Assembly: GCF_958979055.1 (NCBI RefSeq)
Contig: NC_084889.1
Location: 6,540,261-6,604,260, forward strand
Source: Alnus glutinosa
Taxonomy: Eukaryota; Streptophyta; Magnoliopsida; Fagales; Betulaceae
DNA: 64,000 nt
Direction of reading: 5' to 3'
Positions 62,493 to 64,000 of this stretch are shown piece after piece. The notes beneath the pieces are model-generated. The model saw only the letters and a list, made by a program, of their open reading frames with translations. It was not told where the DNA came from and searched no databases. Each line of letters starts with the position of its first letter. Within the stretch, counting starts at the first letter, position 1. Position numbers and translations under genes: made by a program.

Positions 62493-64000
62493 TCATACGG
62501 AAATAGTACAGCCTAGTTCCTTGGCAGCAGTTTCAAGATATTGAATAGGCATTCCGGTTGCAAGTCTGCTGTGAGCTTCCCATAATAAGCATTTTTCAAC
62601 GTCAGCTTGCCAGTTGATAACTTCTAAACTAAAGCACTGGTAAGATGAACCACGTATGCCATTTATTTCCGCTGGTTTAGAATTAGATTTAATTGAACCA
62701 GTGTGCAAAATATCGCGAAGAACTGAAGTGCTCAGCGCCCGGACATGTGCACTTGGATGAGAAAGGCATCGAATGGAAGCTGGTAGGCGACACTGCAATG
62801 TTGGACCAAGCAACTGACATTAGTAGAGGTTTCATGGACATACAAATGAAAAGAATGCTGCTTATTTTCTTTTCACACCACTTTGTTTTGTTGTTAATGA
62901 GTAATGTGAGGTTTCCAGTTAATCAGGCATTTGGAATTTCAAATGCCCGGGTTCATAGTAAATTTTACATTAAGCTTTGAATCCAACTTAACCGAGTATG
63001 TCAATAATGGGTCTGTGTTTACCTTTAAGAGGTTTGAAAGACCATCTGCAACTCCCAACCCAGATTCTCCCCATTCCAGCACAGGCTGAACCGCTCTAGC
63101 TGTTGCTTCCAGTAGCTGACAGTTTATATGTTTTGATTGAAATATTAGTACGGCATTGAAGATTTAAGGATAAATTAAAATACATTTTTTTTTTGATTAG
63201 TAAATGAAATTTTCTAAGTACACTGGAAGTATACACAAGGAAACGCCTAAGAAGGCAAAGAAAAACGAACAAGGAAATCAGAGAAACTAATAGACACGGA
63301 TAAATTAAAATACATATGGAGTCCACTCTTCTCAATTTTGTAAATCATGAATCAGTCCGATGTGTATCCTTTATGAGAGGTTGGCGAACTACGAATTCTA
63401 AAACTAAACGTAGTTGCTAACAGTTTTGTCGATTCATGGAACTGCAAACACATAAATCAAATATTATGAGATGTTACCTCCAGTTGTGGTAAAGTGCAAG
63501 CTTCTCCATCAACGAGCATTCCATCTGTGGCACGAAGAAGAAGATCTGATGCACTTGCCAAAATGACCAATGATTCTGGCCTATCATGATTTCTCATGAG
63601 CTCTACAATCAATTTTACAATCCGTTGGTTGATTCTCCACATCTTCTGACCTTGATCATCATCTTTGGCAATCCAAGGCTGCAATTCCCTTTCTGCCTGT
63701 CAAACGCAGAAACAAATTTTCAAATTTTCAAATATACCAGTAAATAAGGCTGGTGATTTTGACACCAGCTAGGCAACACCTCCTTCATATCAGAGAATAA
63801 AATTTCACAGATGACCAATTGTTTTACTAGAAGCTATGTTTTGGTCCTTATCACAAAGGTAGTTCCGAAGTCTGATCAGTTTCAGCAAAAGCAGGTGGTT
63901 TCAAGATAAAGGACAAAAGCAAAGCTAAAATGTACTTTTAGGCAACAATTTACAAGTTGAACAGAAGTTTAAACCTGAAGGACAACTGCGGCAGCTGCTT
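62493..64000 (-). CDS. GI: GIGANTEA, C-terminal part (gene runs off the window)
   Basis: Four exons are inside: 64000-63975 (continues beyond), 63696-63478, 63115-63023 and 62792-62493, all phase 0, giving the last 211 or so residues and TGA at 62493-62495. Recognised from the very conserved blocks AAAAVVLQ/AERELQPWIAKDDDQG, MWRINQRIVKLIVELMRNHD, PESLVILASASDLLLRATDG, MLVDGEACTLPQLELLEATA, CRLPASIRCLSHPSAHVRAL and the end ETAAKELGCTISV. GIGANTEA is a large plant-specific nuclear and cytosolic protein that links the circadian clock to photoperiodic flowering; it stabilises ZEITLUPE and works with FKF1 on CONSTANS. The C-terminal part shown is intact. Promoter and N-terminus are outside the window. 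Confidence 0.97.

Overview
Kind of sequence. This is nuclear DNA from a flowering plant, most likely a eudicot. Genes are split into short exons by GT-AG introns. Spacers and introns are AT-rich and packed with small transposons. The proteins are plant-specific or plant-typed: OHP2, GIGANTEA, a UDP-rhamnose/UDP-galactose transporter and cytosolic ribosomal protein S18. A woody rosid is my guess from repeat style only; I cannot name the species. Layout. Seven protein genes could be rebuilt exon by exon, all with intact frames. On the minus strand: a CDK-like kinase (723-4833, 7 exons, 602 aa); OHP2 (11159-13691, 2 exons, 188 aa); an unnamed protein ending in a CaaX box (16654-20195, 2 exons, 206 aa); an unnamed conserved protein (32214-40630, 3 exons, 214 aa); RPS18 (56821-58799, 4 exons, 152 aa); and the 3' end of GIGANTEA (62493 to the window edge). 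On the plus strand: a URGT-type nucleotide-sugar transporter (47858-51966, 5 coding exons, 337 aa). There is no operon-like logic. These are unrelated housekeeping, light/clock and signalling genes separated by repeat-rich spacers. Repeats. The rest is a dense and unusually legible transposon record. Many elements can be bounded by their target-site duplications (TSDs). They include foldback Mutator-like elements with about 9-bp TSDs, most with an internal GGGGTGG/CCACCCC module and CACGTG motifs; a GC-rich PIF/Harbinger element (TSD TTA) nested in an older terminal-inverted-repeat (TIR) element; a hAT element full of GAGCTCGA words (8-bp TSD); a three-LTR TRIM array and a second TRIM with 77-bp LTRs; 5'-truncated LINEs; a 113-bp SINE; and three 0.8-0.94-kb poly(A)-type retroposons of unknown identity with 11-14-bp TSDs. 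Several insertions are nested, so relative ages can be read. Strongest leads: the foldback family with shared GC-rich module and G-boxes; the two TRIMs; the CT-leader retroposons; the CaaX protein with a possible PP1-docking motif; and the loss of the same conserved Trp codon to TAG in two unrelated LINE copies. All calls rest on reading the sequence by eye and on remembered family features; no searches were run.
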